Shown here: positions 1 through 5,775 of the stretch, piece after piece
Position numbering within the stretch: the stretch's first letter is position 1
How the letters are laid out: every line of letters starts with the position of its first letter
NCBI GenBank assembly: GCA_049414205.1
Contig: JBMSGE010000060.1
Span: forward strand, 1-7,728
Reading direction: 5' to 3'
DNA length: 7,728 nucleotides
DNA from: Nitrosomaritimum sp049414205
Lineage (GTDB): Archaea > Thermoproteota > Nitrososphaeria > Nitrososphaerales > Nitrosopumilaceae
Made by a program: the position numbers and the translations under genes
The notes under the pieces: generated by a model
Told to the model about the DNA's origin: nothing
Seen by the model: the letters and a program-made list of their open reading frames with translations, nothing else
Databases searched by the model: none

Positions 1-1
1 A

Positions 2-55
2 GGCGTACTGGGTGAGGAGAAAGCTTTTCACTCTATACAGGGTCGCGCCGTTTGA
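2..55 (+). other. Unidentified left-edge element (partial CDS end or structured RNA)
   Basis: Reading frame 2 of the + strand is open from the window edge to a TGA at 53-55 and would encode the C-terminal tail GVLGEEKAFHSIQGRAV of a gene converging on aroA. I do not recognise this tail. The stretch is visibly richer in G and C than the surrounding AT-rich genes. It also folds well: positions 10-19 can pair with 24-33 (two internal and one outer G-U pairs, loop AAAG), extended across a small internal loop by GTA (5-7) with TAC (36-38). That leaves open the 3' end of a stable RNA. T-tracts follow directly at 58-75. On the minus strand a frame is also open from about 69 to the edge, but its only common start there is GTG at 31-29. 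Too little is visible to choose between these readings. Confidence 0.3.
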
Positions 56-78
56 TCTTTTTAGACCATTTTTTTAAA
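56..78 (+). terminator. T-tract terminator for the upstream + strand element
   Basis: Two T-runs, T5 at 58-62 and T7 at 69-75, begin just after the TGA at 53-55. Archaeal RNA polymerase terminates on such T-rich tracts in the coding strand without needing a hairpin. The site lies between two converging 3' ends (the left-edge element and aroA). On the minus strand aroA is followed only by a TTTT at 85-82, so aroA has no comparably clear terminator here. Confidence 0.45.
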
Positions 79-85
79 TTCAAAA

Positions 86-1354
86 CTATTGAACTGAAAT
101 TTTTGCACCTATGCTTTGCATTTCCGAGATAAAATTGGGATATGATACTGCCACTGATTCTGGATTTGAAACAGTACAATCTCCGACAAACATTCCTGCG
201 ATACAAAACGCCATGAATAATCTGTGATCATTTTCTGAATTCAAAGAGGCTCCATTGAGTCTATCTGGTGCTGACAATATCATTCCGTCTTCCTTTTCCT
301 CTACCTTAATCCCAATCTTTGGTAATTCCCGTGCCACTATTGCAATTCTATCTGTTTCTTTTAGTCTTGCATGCTTTACATTAACAATTTCAATTGATCC
401 TGATGATTTCAAAGCTAGAATTGCTAAAGGTGGAAGTAGGTCTGGGGAATTGCTAAGATCAAATCTACCTCCTGATAATTTTTCAGGTGATTCAATTGCT
501 ATTTTATTATCTTGAATTGCTACTTTAATCCCTAACTGCTCTAAAATATCTATGAATACTTCATCTCCTTGAGGCAAGTTGCCAATGTTTCCCTCAATTT
601 CAAATTTTTCTCCACAAAGCGTTGCTGCAGATAATAATAAAGCAAGACTCGAAAAATCAATAGGAACTGTAAAAGTAGCCGGCTTGTAAATTTGAGGAGG
701 TATGTTGTATCGTTTGTAAGGAATTAGAGTTTGAACACTAACTCCAAATTTTCTCATTGTTGCAATAGTTGCATCAAGGTATGGTTTTGAAACTAAATTC
801 CCTTCTATTGCTAGATTAACTCCTCTTTCAGTTAATGGTGCACTGATTAACAATGCAGAAACAAATTGACTTGAAAAACTCCCTGGTATTGTTACATCTC
901 CTCCCATAATTTTCCCAGTAATTTGAATTGGTGGTTTTCCATCCGTTGATGAACACTTTGCACCTATGCTTTCTAATGCATCCAACAAAGGCTGCATAGG
1001 TCTACTTTGCAGGCTTGAGTCTCCTGTTAGAGTTGTTTGATTAGAGAACAAACTTGCAATTCCAGATGCAATCCTAATAGTAGTTCCAGAATTTTCCGCA
1101 TTGATTTTAGGCACAAATGTGCCTTCTCCTATTGATTTTTTGACGATTATTGAAGAATTTTCTTTCTCCAAATGTGCACCAAAATTTTTACAGGCATCAA
1201 TAGTTGCATTGGTGTCTGCTGAAAATAGAACATTCTCAACCTTACTTTCGTTTCCTGCAAGGGATGCAAGAAAGATTGCTCTATGGGTATAGCTTTTGTT
1301 TGGAGGACAAACTAAACTTCCAGAAAGTTTTGATTTTTCTACTCTACAACTCAT
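86..1354 (-). CDS. aroA: EPSP synthase (3-phosphoshikimate 1-carboxyvinyltransferase)
   Basis: This is the cytosolic sixth-step enzyme of the chorismate pathway; it joins shikimate 3-phosphate and phosphoenolpyruvate to give EPSP. The 422 residues match the family length. Visible family motifs are the K20-S21 region with R25 (PEP and shikimate-phosphate contacts), the NSGTTIR loop at 88-94, RPM at 118-120, GSFSSQF at 158-164, D305 in the position of the catalytic aspartate, the KETDR segment at 332-336, and DHR at 376-378. The loop keeps the glycine equivalent to E. coli G96 (G90 here) but has Ile95 where E. coli has Pro101. The start ATG lies inside the end of the shikimate kinase gene (11-nt overlap, ATGAGTTGTAG), so translation is probably coupled. 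It is the last gene of the aro cluster. The stop is TAG. No truncation or frameshift is visible. Confidence 0.96.
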   Translation of the reverse strand: MSCRVEKSKLSGSLVCPPNKSYTHRAIFLASLAGNESKVENVLFSADTNATIDACKNFGAHLEKENSSIIVKKSIGEGTFVPKINAENSGTTIRIASGIASLFSNQTTLTGDSSLQSRPMQPLLDALESIGAKCSSTDGKPPIQITGKIMGGDVTIPGSFSSQFVSALLISAPLTERGVNLAIEGNLVSKPYLDATIATMRKFGVSVQTLIPYKRYNIPPQIYKPATFTVPIDFSSLALLLSAATLCGEKFEIEGNIGNLPQGDEVFIDILEQLGIKVAIQDNKIAIESPEKLSGGRFDLSNSPDLLPPLAILALKSSGSIEIVNVKHARLKETDRIAIVARELPKIGIKVEEKEDGMILSAPDRLNGASLNSENDHRLFMAFCIAGMFVGDCTVSNPESVAVSYPNFISEMQSIGAKISVQ

Positions 1355-2201
1355 ATGCTTCAGCTTTTTTGTTATTTACTTTGGAGATGATAATGCTTCC
1401 TTCTAAAGACGAAAAAACTTTCTTGACTCCTAACTCATTTCCTTTTTTTACAATCGCTGCAATAGCTGGTCCGTTACCAGAAACTGATGCTGCGATAGCT
1501 CCTTTTTCTAAAAGATCTGTTATGATTTTTGGATCTGAATTAAGAATAGTTGATGTTGCCAATCCGTTAATTATCATTGCTTCCCAATAGTTGGAATTTT
1601 TGGCCAACTTCCATGCGTTATCAAATACCGAAGAAAGTGTTTTTAGATTTTTAACATTTCCTCGCTTTCTATTTTTTGGAATAAAGATAATTGCTACCAA
1701 GTTAGTTGGAATCTTTTCGGAATGAATTATTCTCTTCTTTGCATTATCTGTTACATTGAATCCTCCAAAATAACAAGAACATGCATCGTCATATGCTCCT
1801 GTAATGCTTACTTTGGATTCTATTGATGCATCTACTCCTGCAAGAAGAATTTGTTGATCAGTCATGTTGGGTTTGAATATTTTTGCACATGCTAATGCCA
1901 CTGCAGAAGAAATTGCACTAGAACTTTTTAGTCCGTAACCTGTGGGAATTTCTGATTCCAAATTTACTGTTATCTTGTTTTTCTCTAAATCTTTCTTTGA
2001 TACAATTTTTTCAATTGTTTTATTGATGAGCCTGGAACTTAGAGTCTTGTTTTTTGATTGAATTGTGATTCCTTTACCCTCGCTGGTTTCAACTACTGCC
2101 TCAACTTTAAGGGCAATTCCTAAGGTTGCACCCTTTTTGTTTGCTATTGCATTTACAAGTGATACTGCACCATGAACTGTGGCTCCTGCTTTTGCCATCA
2201 T
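1344..2201 (-). CDS. aroK: Archaeal shikimate kinase (GHMP kinase superfamily)
   Basis: It phosphorylates shikimate at O3 using ATP, step five of the pathway. It is not related to the bacterial P-loop AroK; it belongs to the galactokinase/homoserine kinase/mevalonate kinase fold. The 285 residues show the GHMP ATP-binding motif PTGYGLKSSSA at 86-96 and the C-terminal glycine motif SGNGPA at 241-246. The N-terminal AGATVHGAVSLVNA segment is typical of the archaeal family. Two adjacent in-frame ATGs exist, at 2201 and 2198. The first forms an ATGA overlap with the aroE stop. The second sits 6 nt after an AGGAGG Shine-Dalgarno sequence, a better spacing than the 3 nt for the first, so the protein may really start one residue later. 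It overlaps aroA at its 3' end. Substrate identity rests on family motifs and its position between aroE and aroA. Confidence 0.93.
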   Translation of the reverse strand: MMAKAGATVHGAVSLVNAIANKKGATLGIALKVEAVVETSEGKGITIQSKNKTLSSRLINKTIEKIVSKKDLEKNKITVNLESEIPTGYGLKSSSAISSAVALACAKIFKPNMTDQQILLAGVDASIESKVSITGAYDDACSCYFGGFNVTDNAKKRIIHSEKIPTNLVAIIFIPKNRKRGNVKNLKTLSSVFDNAWKLAKNSNYWEAMIINGLATSTILNSDPKIITDLLEKGAIAASVSGNGPAIAAIVKKGNELGVKKVFSSLEGSIIISKVNNKKAEAYEL

Positions 2202-3019
2202 ACTCCTCCTAAGAGGGCTTTTTTCATGGCATTATAAGGTGCTTCCATGCCGTGCCATATCTCAAAAGCTCTTACTGCCTGTCCCAAAAGCATCTCATAT
2301 CCGTAGATTATTGTGGCCTCTTTTTCCTTTGCCTTTTTAAGAAAATCTGTGTTCATTGGCATGTAAACAATATCATAAACTATTGTTTTGGGTTTAATTG
2401 ATTTCAGTGAAATAGGGCTGGATTCATTTTTCAATCCTATTGCTGTTGCATTTACGATGATGTTGTAATCCTGTAAATCCTCTCCAACTTTATTGAGTTC
2501 AATAGTATCTACATCAAGCCCAATTTTATTTGCAAATTGTGCCAGGTTGTTTGCTTTCTCTAAAGTTCTGTTGGCAATGGTAATGTGCTTTGCATTCTCT
2601 TTTGCAAACCCTGCAACAATTGCCCTGGCCGCTCCTCCTGCGCCAAGTAAAAGAACTTTGGAATTCTTAATTGTTAAATTCTTTTTTTTGAAAGGATCTA
2701 AAAATCCATCCATGTCAGTATTGTATCCCTTTAAAACACCATCATTATTTTCCACCGTGTTTACTGCACCAATTAGACTACATGACTCATCAATTTTATC
2801 CAAATACTTCATCATCTCTATTTTGTGAGGAATTGTGACATTAAATCCTGCAATTTTTATTTTTTTTAATGCATCCACGCCATCTTTTAATTCGCCCTTG
2901 GGAATTCTGTATGCGATATAGGAGTGCTCTAAATTTAATTCTCTAAATGCAGCACTATGAATATTTGGAGATAAAGAATGGTCTATAGGGTCTCCAATAA
3001 CTGCAAAGGTTTTTGACAT
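2198..3019 (-). CDS. aroE: Shikimate dehydrogenase (NADP-dependent)
   Basis: It reduces 3-dehydroshikimate to shikimate, step four of the pathway. The 273 residues show the full AroE signature: HSLSP at 14-18 with the following H21 and F25, GFNVTIPHK at 58-66 with catalytic Lys66, IGAVNTV at 83-89, and GYNTD at 98-102 with catalytic Asp102. Then come the Rossmann loop GAGGAAR at 126-132 and NRT at 150-152, the usual NADP-phosphate recognition motif. The C-terminal YGYEMLLGQAVRAFEIWHG segment completes the substrate domain. ATG 3019 begins the conserved MSKTFAVIGDP and has a TATA-like box 25-31 nt upstream, consistent with a leaderless transcript. The TGA stop overlaps the start of the shikimate kinase gene (ATGA if the ATG at 2201 is used). 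Confidence 0.97.
   Translation of the reverse strand: MSKTFAVIGDPIDHSLSPNIHSAAFRELNLEHSYIAYRIPKGELKDGVDALKKIKIAGFNVTIPHKIEMMKYLDKIDESCSLIGAVNTVENNDGVLKGYNTDMDGFLDPFKKKNLTIKNSKVLLLGAGGAARAIVAGFAKENAKHITIANRTLEKANNLAQFANKIGLDVDTIELNKVGEDLQDYNIIVNATAIGLKNESSPISLKSIKPKTIVYDIVYMPMNTDFLKKAKEKEATIIYGYEMLLGQAVRAFEIWHGMEAPYNAMKKALLGGV
2205..2210 (-). promoter_or_regulatory. Shine-Dalgarno site for shikimate kinase inside aroE
   Basis: The minus strand reads AGGAGGAGT immediately before ATGATG. These bases also encode the Gly-Gly-Val end of shikimate dehydrogenase. This is the strongest ribosome binding site in the cluster and suggests reinitiation or coupled translation at the aroE-aroK junction. Its spacing favours the ATG at 2198 over the one at 2201. 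Confidence 0.7.
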
Positions 3020-3101
3020 ATTTTCTTTTGATTTACATGAATCATTTAAACTCTCAACTTTCCAGATGTGAAATCTCTCTTGAGGCGAAATATTGGTATG
3101 A
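3020..3101 (-). promoter_or_regulatory. Internal promoter region upstream of aroE
   Basis: This 82-nt spacer is the only real gap inside the aro cluster. On the minus strand a TATA-like TTTAAAT at 3050-3044 lies about 28 nt (centre) before the aroE ATG, the spacing expected when transcription starts at or next to the start codon. No Shine-Dalgarno sequence precedes aroE, which also fits a leaderless mRNA. A weak nested dyad is present just upstream of the box: CTCAA/TTGAG outer arms (3083-3079 and 3056-3052) and AGAT/ATCT inner arms (3075-3072 and 3066-3063). It could be an operator or chance. Confidence 0.5.
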
Positions 3102-3773
3102 TTATTTTTTTAATTGGATGATTTTCTTTACTTCATCTACACTGAATTGCCCTGGTGCCACTGGTTTTCCAAGAGACACGTAAGTATATGGACTTCCCAA
3201 ATACAGGCTCAAAATTCTTGAAATACGTCCGGAATCTCCCATTGCAAAAGCAATCAAATTGATTTTACCTTTTTTGCTATACAACTCCAAGACTCTAGTT
3301 GCATCATCTGTTGATTTTGCATTTGTAACTATTTTGACATTGGATGAAAATTTGCTCATTTGATTGATTTTTGACTTTAATTCTGAGAGTTTTGGCGTTT
3401 TTTTGAAATCGTGCTCAGAAATGAGTAGATTTGTTTTCGTTGATTTTAGATATTTTGCTAAATCTTTGTTTTTCTTTACCGTACTAAATTCGACATCAAG
3501 TAAAAATGGATTATATTCTGCAATTAATTTTAGAATTGAAATTCTCTCTTTTTCATTTCCTTCAAATTTACCGCCTTCTGCTTTAGGGCGCAAGGTGCAA
3601 ACAATTCTTTTTAGATCTTTTTTGATATCTTGAAGAACAACGGGTATCTGTTCTGGTTTTAGAAAATCAAATCGTAACTCTACAAAATCTGATTTTTTTA
3701 AACCTATTTTGAGAGTCTGTTTTAATTTCTTGGGATTGGTCTCTGCAATAGAAACACAAGTTTTGTATTTCAT
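3102..3773 (-). CDS. aroD: 3-dehydroquinate dehydratase, type I
   Basis: It dehydrates 3-dehydroquinate to 3-dehydroshikimate through a Schiff base, step three of the pathway. The 223 residues are a compact type I TIM barrel. Visible motifs are ELRFDFL at 32-38, TLRPKAEGGKFEG at 60-72, DVEF at 93-96 and SEHDF at 119-123 with the catalytic His121. Lys147 in NVKIV is the likely Schiff-base lysine, followed by MGDSGRISR and the C-terminal APGQ substrate loop. The ATG follows the TAA of the upstream synthase after 5 nt. An ATG at 3778 reads only two codons before a stop and is not a start. No Shine-Dalgarno sequence is seen, so translation probably depends on coupling to the gene before it. The protein is very lysine-rich, like its neighbours. 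Confidence 0.95.
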   Translation of the reverse strand: MKYKTCVSIAETNPKKLKQTLKIGLKKSDFVELRFDFLKPEQIPVVLQDIKKDLKRIVCTLRPKAEGGKFEGNEKERISILKLIAEYNPFLLDVEFSTVKKNKDLAKYLKSTKTNLLISEHDFKKTPKLSELKSKINQMSKFSSNVKIVTNAKSTDDATRVLELYSKKGKINLIAFAMGDSGRISRILSLYLGSPYTYVSLGKPVAPGQFSVDEVKKIIQLKK

Positions 3774-3778
3774 TTCAT

Positions 3779-4840
3779 TTATTTTTCTAAAATATACTCA
3801 TCGGAGACTTCCATGCCAAAATGTCTTCCTGTTGCTGCCTTTGAATATACCATAACTGTGTCGCCTTTTTTCAGGTGTGTTACTGAAACTAGTTCTCCTG
3901 TAGGTTTTACAAAACGAATTGTTTCGGCATCTTGTGCAATAATTCCTCCTACCTCTCCATCTACTAAGGCTTTGATCATCAACATTGGCCTTCTTTCAAT
4001 TTTAGAGCGACCCACCGTTGCTCTTCTTGCCTTTCCTTTTGAATTTATGATTAAAACTTCAGAACCTGTTTCTACTTCTGAGAGATAACTAGTTGTTCCA
4101 TCTGGAGATAATGTGTAACAATGAACAGCACCTGCATTTACTCTAAAGGGTCTTGGTGATGTAAAAGAAGAACCCACTGATTCGTTGTGAACCAAAAACA
4201 AAAAGTTTGATCTACTTCCAATAAGCATTCCTTCTCCTTTGTGAAGCATTGAGGCTGTGTCTACACAGACACGTTCTCCATCTCCTACCTCTTTTATCTC
4301 AATTATCTTTCCCTTCTTCAAATCAAAACTCTTGGTTCCAAGGTAAATCATGACTTCTCGAACCTCTCCAATTGAGGATGTGTTGAAAATCACTCCATCC
4401 ACTCCTACCTCTAGAATTGAAAACATCTTTCTTACTTCTTCAGGGGTTCTTGCAATTGCATAAATTTTGGTATGGATTTTATGCAGTTTTGCAATGATGT
4501 TCTCAAGTGGGATAATTTTCCAATCTTTAACCTCTACAATCACAAAATCAAGGCCTTTTTTTGCAATAGTGAGCACATTTTCAATGTCTTCATTGGAAAG
4601 TATTTCAAACTTCTTTCCAATTTTTTTGCCTTTTTGCTTTTTGATACTATCTTTTTCAATTACTACGTGTTTTGCATTGGTTGATGGAAAAATTGTTTCA
4701 AGATTTACCTTTGTTTTACCTATCTTTTTTGGATCAAGGTAAACCATATTGATGCCTTCTTCTTTTAATTGCTGAAGAAATTTTGGCAATTGTCCCTGAG
4801 ATACCTTTGGGGATATGATTAGTTCGCGTGTTTTACTCAA
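3779..4840 (-). CDS. aroB': 3-dehydroquinate synthase II (archaeal type)
   Basis: In the archaeal route this enzyme oxidatively deaminates and cyclises ADTH to 3-dehydroquinate, with NAD as oxidant. It replaces AroB and the DAHP route. The 353 residues carry the family signatures GDGERVCVDTASML at 186-199, GEGMLIGSRSNFLFLVH at 202-218, RPFRVNAGAVH at 230-240 and TSYLSEVETG at 250-259. The VGRSKIERRP stretch at 277-286 follows. The N-terminal half is a less conserved barrel-like region with a Lys-rich segment around 67-77. The start is TTG at 4840, inside the end of the ADTH synthase gene (8-nt overlap, TTGAGTAA). An in-frame TGA lies just upstream and the next ATG is at residue 32, well inside the conserved region, so TTG is the only reasonable start. 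Confidence 0.95.
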   Translation of the reverse strand: MSKTRELIISPKVSQGQLPKFLQQLKEEGINMVYLDPKKIGKTKVNLETIFPSTNAKHVVIEKDSIKKQKGKKIGKKFEILSNEDIENVLTIAKKGLDFVIVEVKDWKIIPLENIIAKLHKIHTKIYAIARTPEEVRKMFSILEVGVDGVIFNTSSIGEVREVMIYLGTKSFDLKKGKIIEIKEVGDGERVCVDTASMLHKGEGMLIGSRSNFLFLVHNESVGSSFTSPRPFRVNAGAVHCYTLSPDGTTSYLSEVETGSEVLIINSKGKARRATVGRSKIERRPMLMIKALVDGEVGGIIAQDAETIRFVKPTGELVSVTHLKKGDTVMVYSKAATGRHFGMEVSDEYILEK

Positions 4841-5615
4841 TTTTTTTCATAGCTTCCTTTGCGGATTCTTTTCTAAAAATAATGGATGCTAACGCCTCTA
4901 CCATTTTTTCTGGGGTTTTATGTGCAAAAATATTTCTTCCATAAGTTACTCCTTTTGCACCAGCAGTAATTGCATCTTCTGTCATTTGTAAAATATCTAG
5001 ATCTGTTTTTGCCTTTGGTCCACCTGCAATTACAATTGGAACGGGTGTGCTTTTCACAATTTTAGAAAATGAATCAATATCTCCTGTGTATACAGTTTTT
5101 ACAATATCGGCTCCGCATTCTGCACCAATTCTTGCAACATGTCCTACAATTTCAGGATCGTGTGGATCCTTTACGTTCTCTCCTCTAGGATACATCATTG
5201 CCAAAAGTGGCATATCCCATCTGTGACATTGTTCAGCTGTCATTCCAAGTTGCTCTAACATCTCTGGCTCTTCTTTTCCGCCAATATTGATGTGCAATGA
5301 TACTCCATCTGCTCCTAGACGTACTGCTTCTTCTACTGTTCCTGTTATCATTTTTCGGTTAGGTGACATTGATAGAGCAGTACTGCTTGAAAAATGGACT
5401 AATACTCCTACCTTTGTTGGTCTTGGGAGTGCTTTGATAATTCCTTTGTTAATGATTATACTAGAAAGACCATGTCCTTCACATTTGTAAATAGTTGATA
5501 CGGGATCTTCAAGACCCTCAATAGGGCCATTTGAAATACCGTGGTCCATAGGGATGCACAACATTTTCCCTTTTCTCATAATTCGATTAAGTCTAATTTG
5601 GTGTCCTGATACCAT
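4833..5615 (-). CDS. aroA': 2-amino-3,7-dideoxy-D-threo-hept-6-ulosonate (ADTH) synthase
   Basis: This is the first enzyme of the archaeal chorismate route. It condenses 6-deoxy-5-ketofructose 1-phosphate with aspartate semialdehyde by an aldolase/transaldolase mechanism. The 260 residues resemble M. jannaschii MJ0400 and class I (DhnA-type) aldolases. Seen are QIRLNRIM at 6-13, PMDHG at 22-26 with the likely catalytic Asp24, MYPRG at 141-145 with Tyr142, VKT at 172-174 with Schiff-base Lys173, and the phosphate loops AGGPK (197-201) and YGRNIF (225-230). I chose ATG 5615 rather than the ATG at 5660. The family begins at the SGHQIRLNRI segment, the extra 15 residues look unconserved, and a TATA-like box lies within that extension, 26-34 nt before 5615. 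It is the first gene of the cluster and overlaps the next gene by 8 nt. Confidence 0.94.
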   Translation of the reverse strand: MVSGHQIRLNRIMRKGKMLCIPMDHGISNGPIEGLEDPVSTIYKCEGHGLSSIIINKGIIKALPRPTKVGVLVHFSSSTALSMSPNRKMITGTVEEAVRLGADGVSLHINIGGKEEPEMLEQLGMTAEQCHRWDMPLLAMMYPRGENVKDPHDPEIVGHVARIGAECGADIVKTVYTGDIDSFSKIVKSTPVPIVIAGGPKAKTDLDILQMTEDAITAGAKGVTYGRNIFAHKTPEKMVEALASIIFRKESAKEAMKKIE

Positions 5616-5640
5616 GGATGAATCTGTTTTTTGTGCCCTA

Positions 5641-5649
5641 CTTAAAAAT
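5641..5649 (-). promoter_or_regulatory. TATA-like box of the aro cluster
   Basis: The minus strand reads ATTTTTAAG here, centred about 30 nt upstream of the ADTH synthase ATG at 5615. This places the expected start of transcription at or within a few bases of the ATG, giving a leaderless mRNA. No Shine-Dalgarno sequence precedes 5615. The box falls inside the longer open reading frame from 5660 and so argues against that longer start. Confidence 0.55.
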
Positions 5650-5661
5650 AACGTGAACATG

Positions 5662-5685
5662 CGAAAAATCTTTCTTCATTTTTCG
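5662..5685. promoter_or_regulatory. Perfect 8-bp inverted repeat, candidate operator
   Basis: CGAAAAAT at 5662-5669 is repeated as its exact reverse complement ATTTTTCG at 5678-5685, with an 8-nt spacer. The dyad starts about 13 bp upstream of the aro TATA-like box and about 45 bp before the mqnC TATA-like box. It could bind a dimeric regulator acting on either divergent promoter. A weaker AGATG/CATCT dyad lies at 5700-5722. AT-rich arms raise the chance of coincidence, and no regulator is known from the sequence. Confidence 0.3.
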
Positions 5686-5728
5686 AGCATAAATCAGTCA
5701 GATGGTTGAGTAATTTTCATCTCTTTTT

Positions 5729-5766
5729 TCTATATAGGATTAAATAGAAATCGAAGAGTAAGGTGG
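5729..5766 (+). promoter_or_regulatory. mqnC promoter and Shine-Dalgarno site
   Basis: A TATA-like TATATA lies at 5731-5736. Transcription would begin near 5758-5762, giving a short leader. AGGTG at 5761-5765, complementary to the 3' end of archaeal 16S rRNA, lies 10 nt before the TTG start at 5776. A second AT-rich box, TTAAAT at 5740-5745, is possible but would place the start of the mRNA downstream of the AGGTG. Confidence 0.5.
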
Positions 5767-5775
5767 ACAAGTTAA

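Noticed and set aside
5..50. Possible 3' end of 5S rRNA (a GTACTGG run followed by a hairpin and a GGTCGC run of about the right length)
   Set aside because: The conserved loop E partner (GGGAA after the hairpin) and the A before GTA are missing, so the match is limited to a short shared word. Kept only as an unspecified structured-RNA option.
1..60. tRNA on either strand
   Set aside because: No T-loop consensus, no D-arm pattern and no acceptor stem could be found.
255..515. Plus-strand ORFs lying opposite the aro genes (for example 255-515, 1204-1590, 2493-2828, 3364-3633, 3813-4088, 4467-4742, 5287-5490)
   Set aside because: They are antisense shadows of well-supported genes, with low-complexity Phe/Ser/Leu-rich translations and no recognisable motifs.
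3771..3778. ATG at 3778 as start of aroD
   Set aside because: It reads Met-Lys and then a stop; the ATG at 3773 opens the conserved N-terminus.
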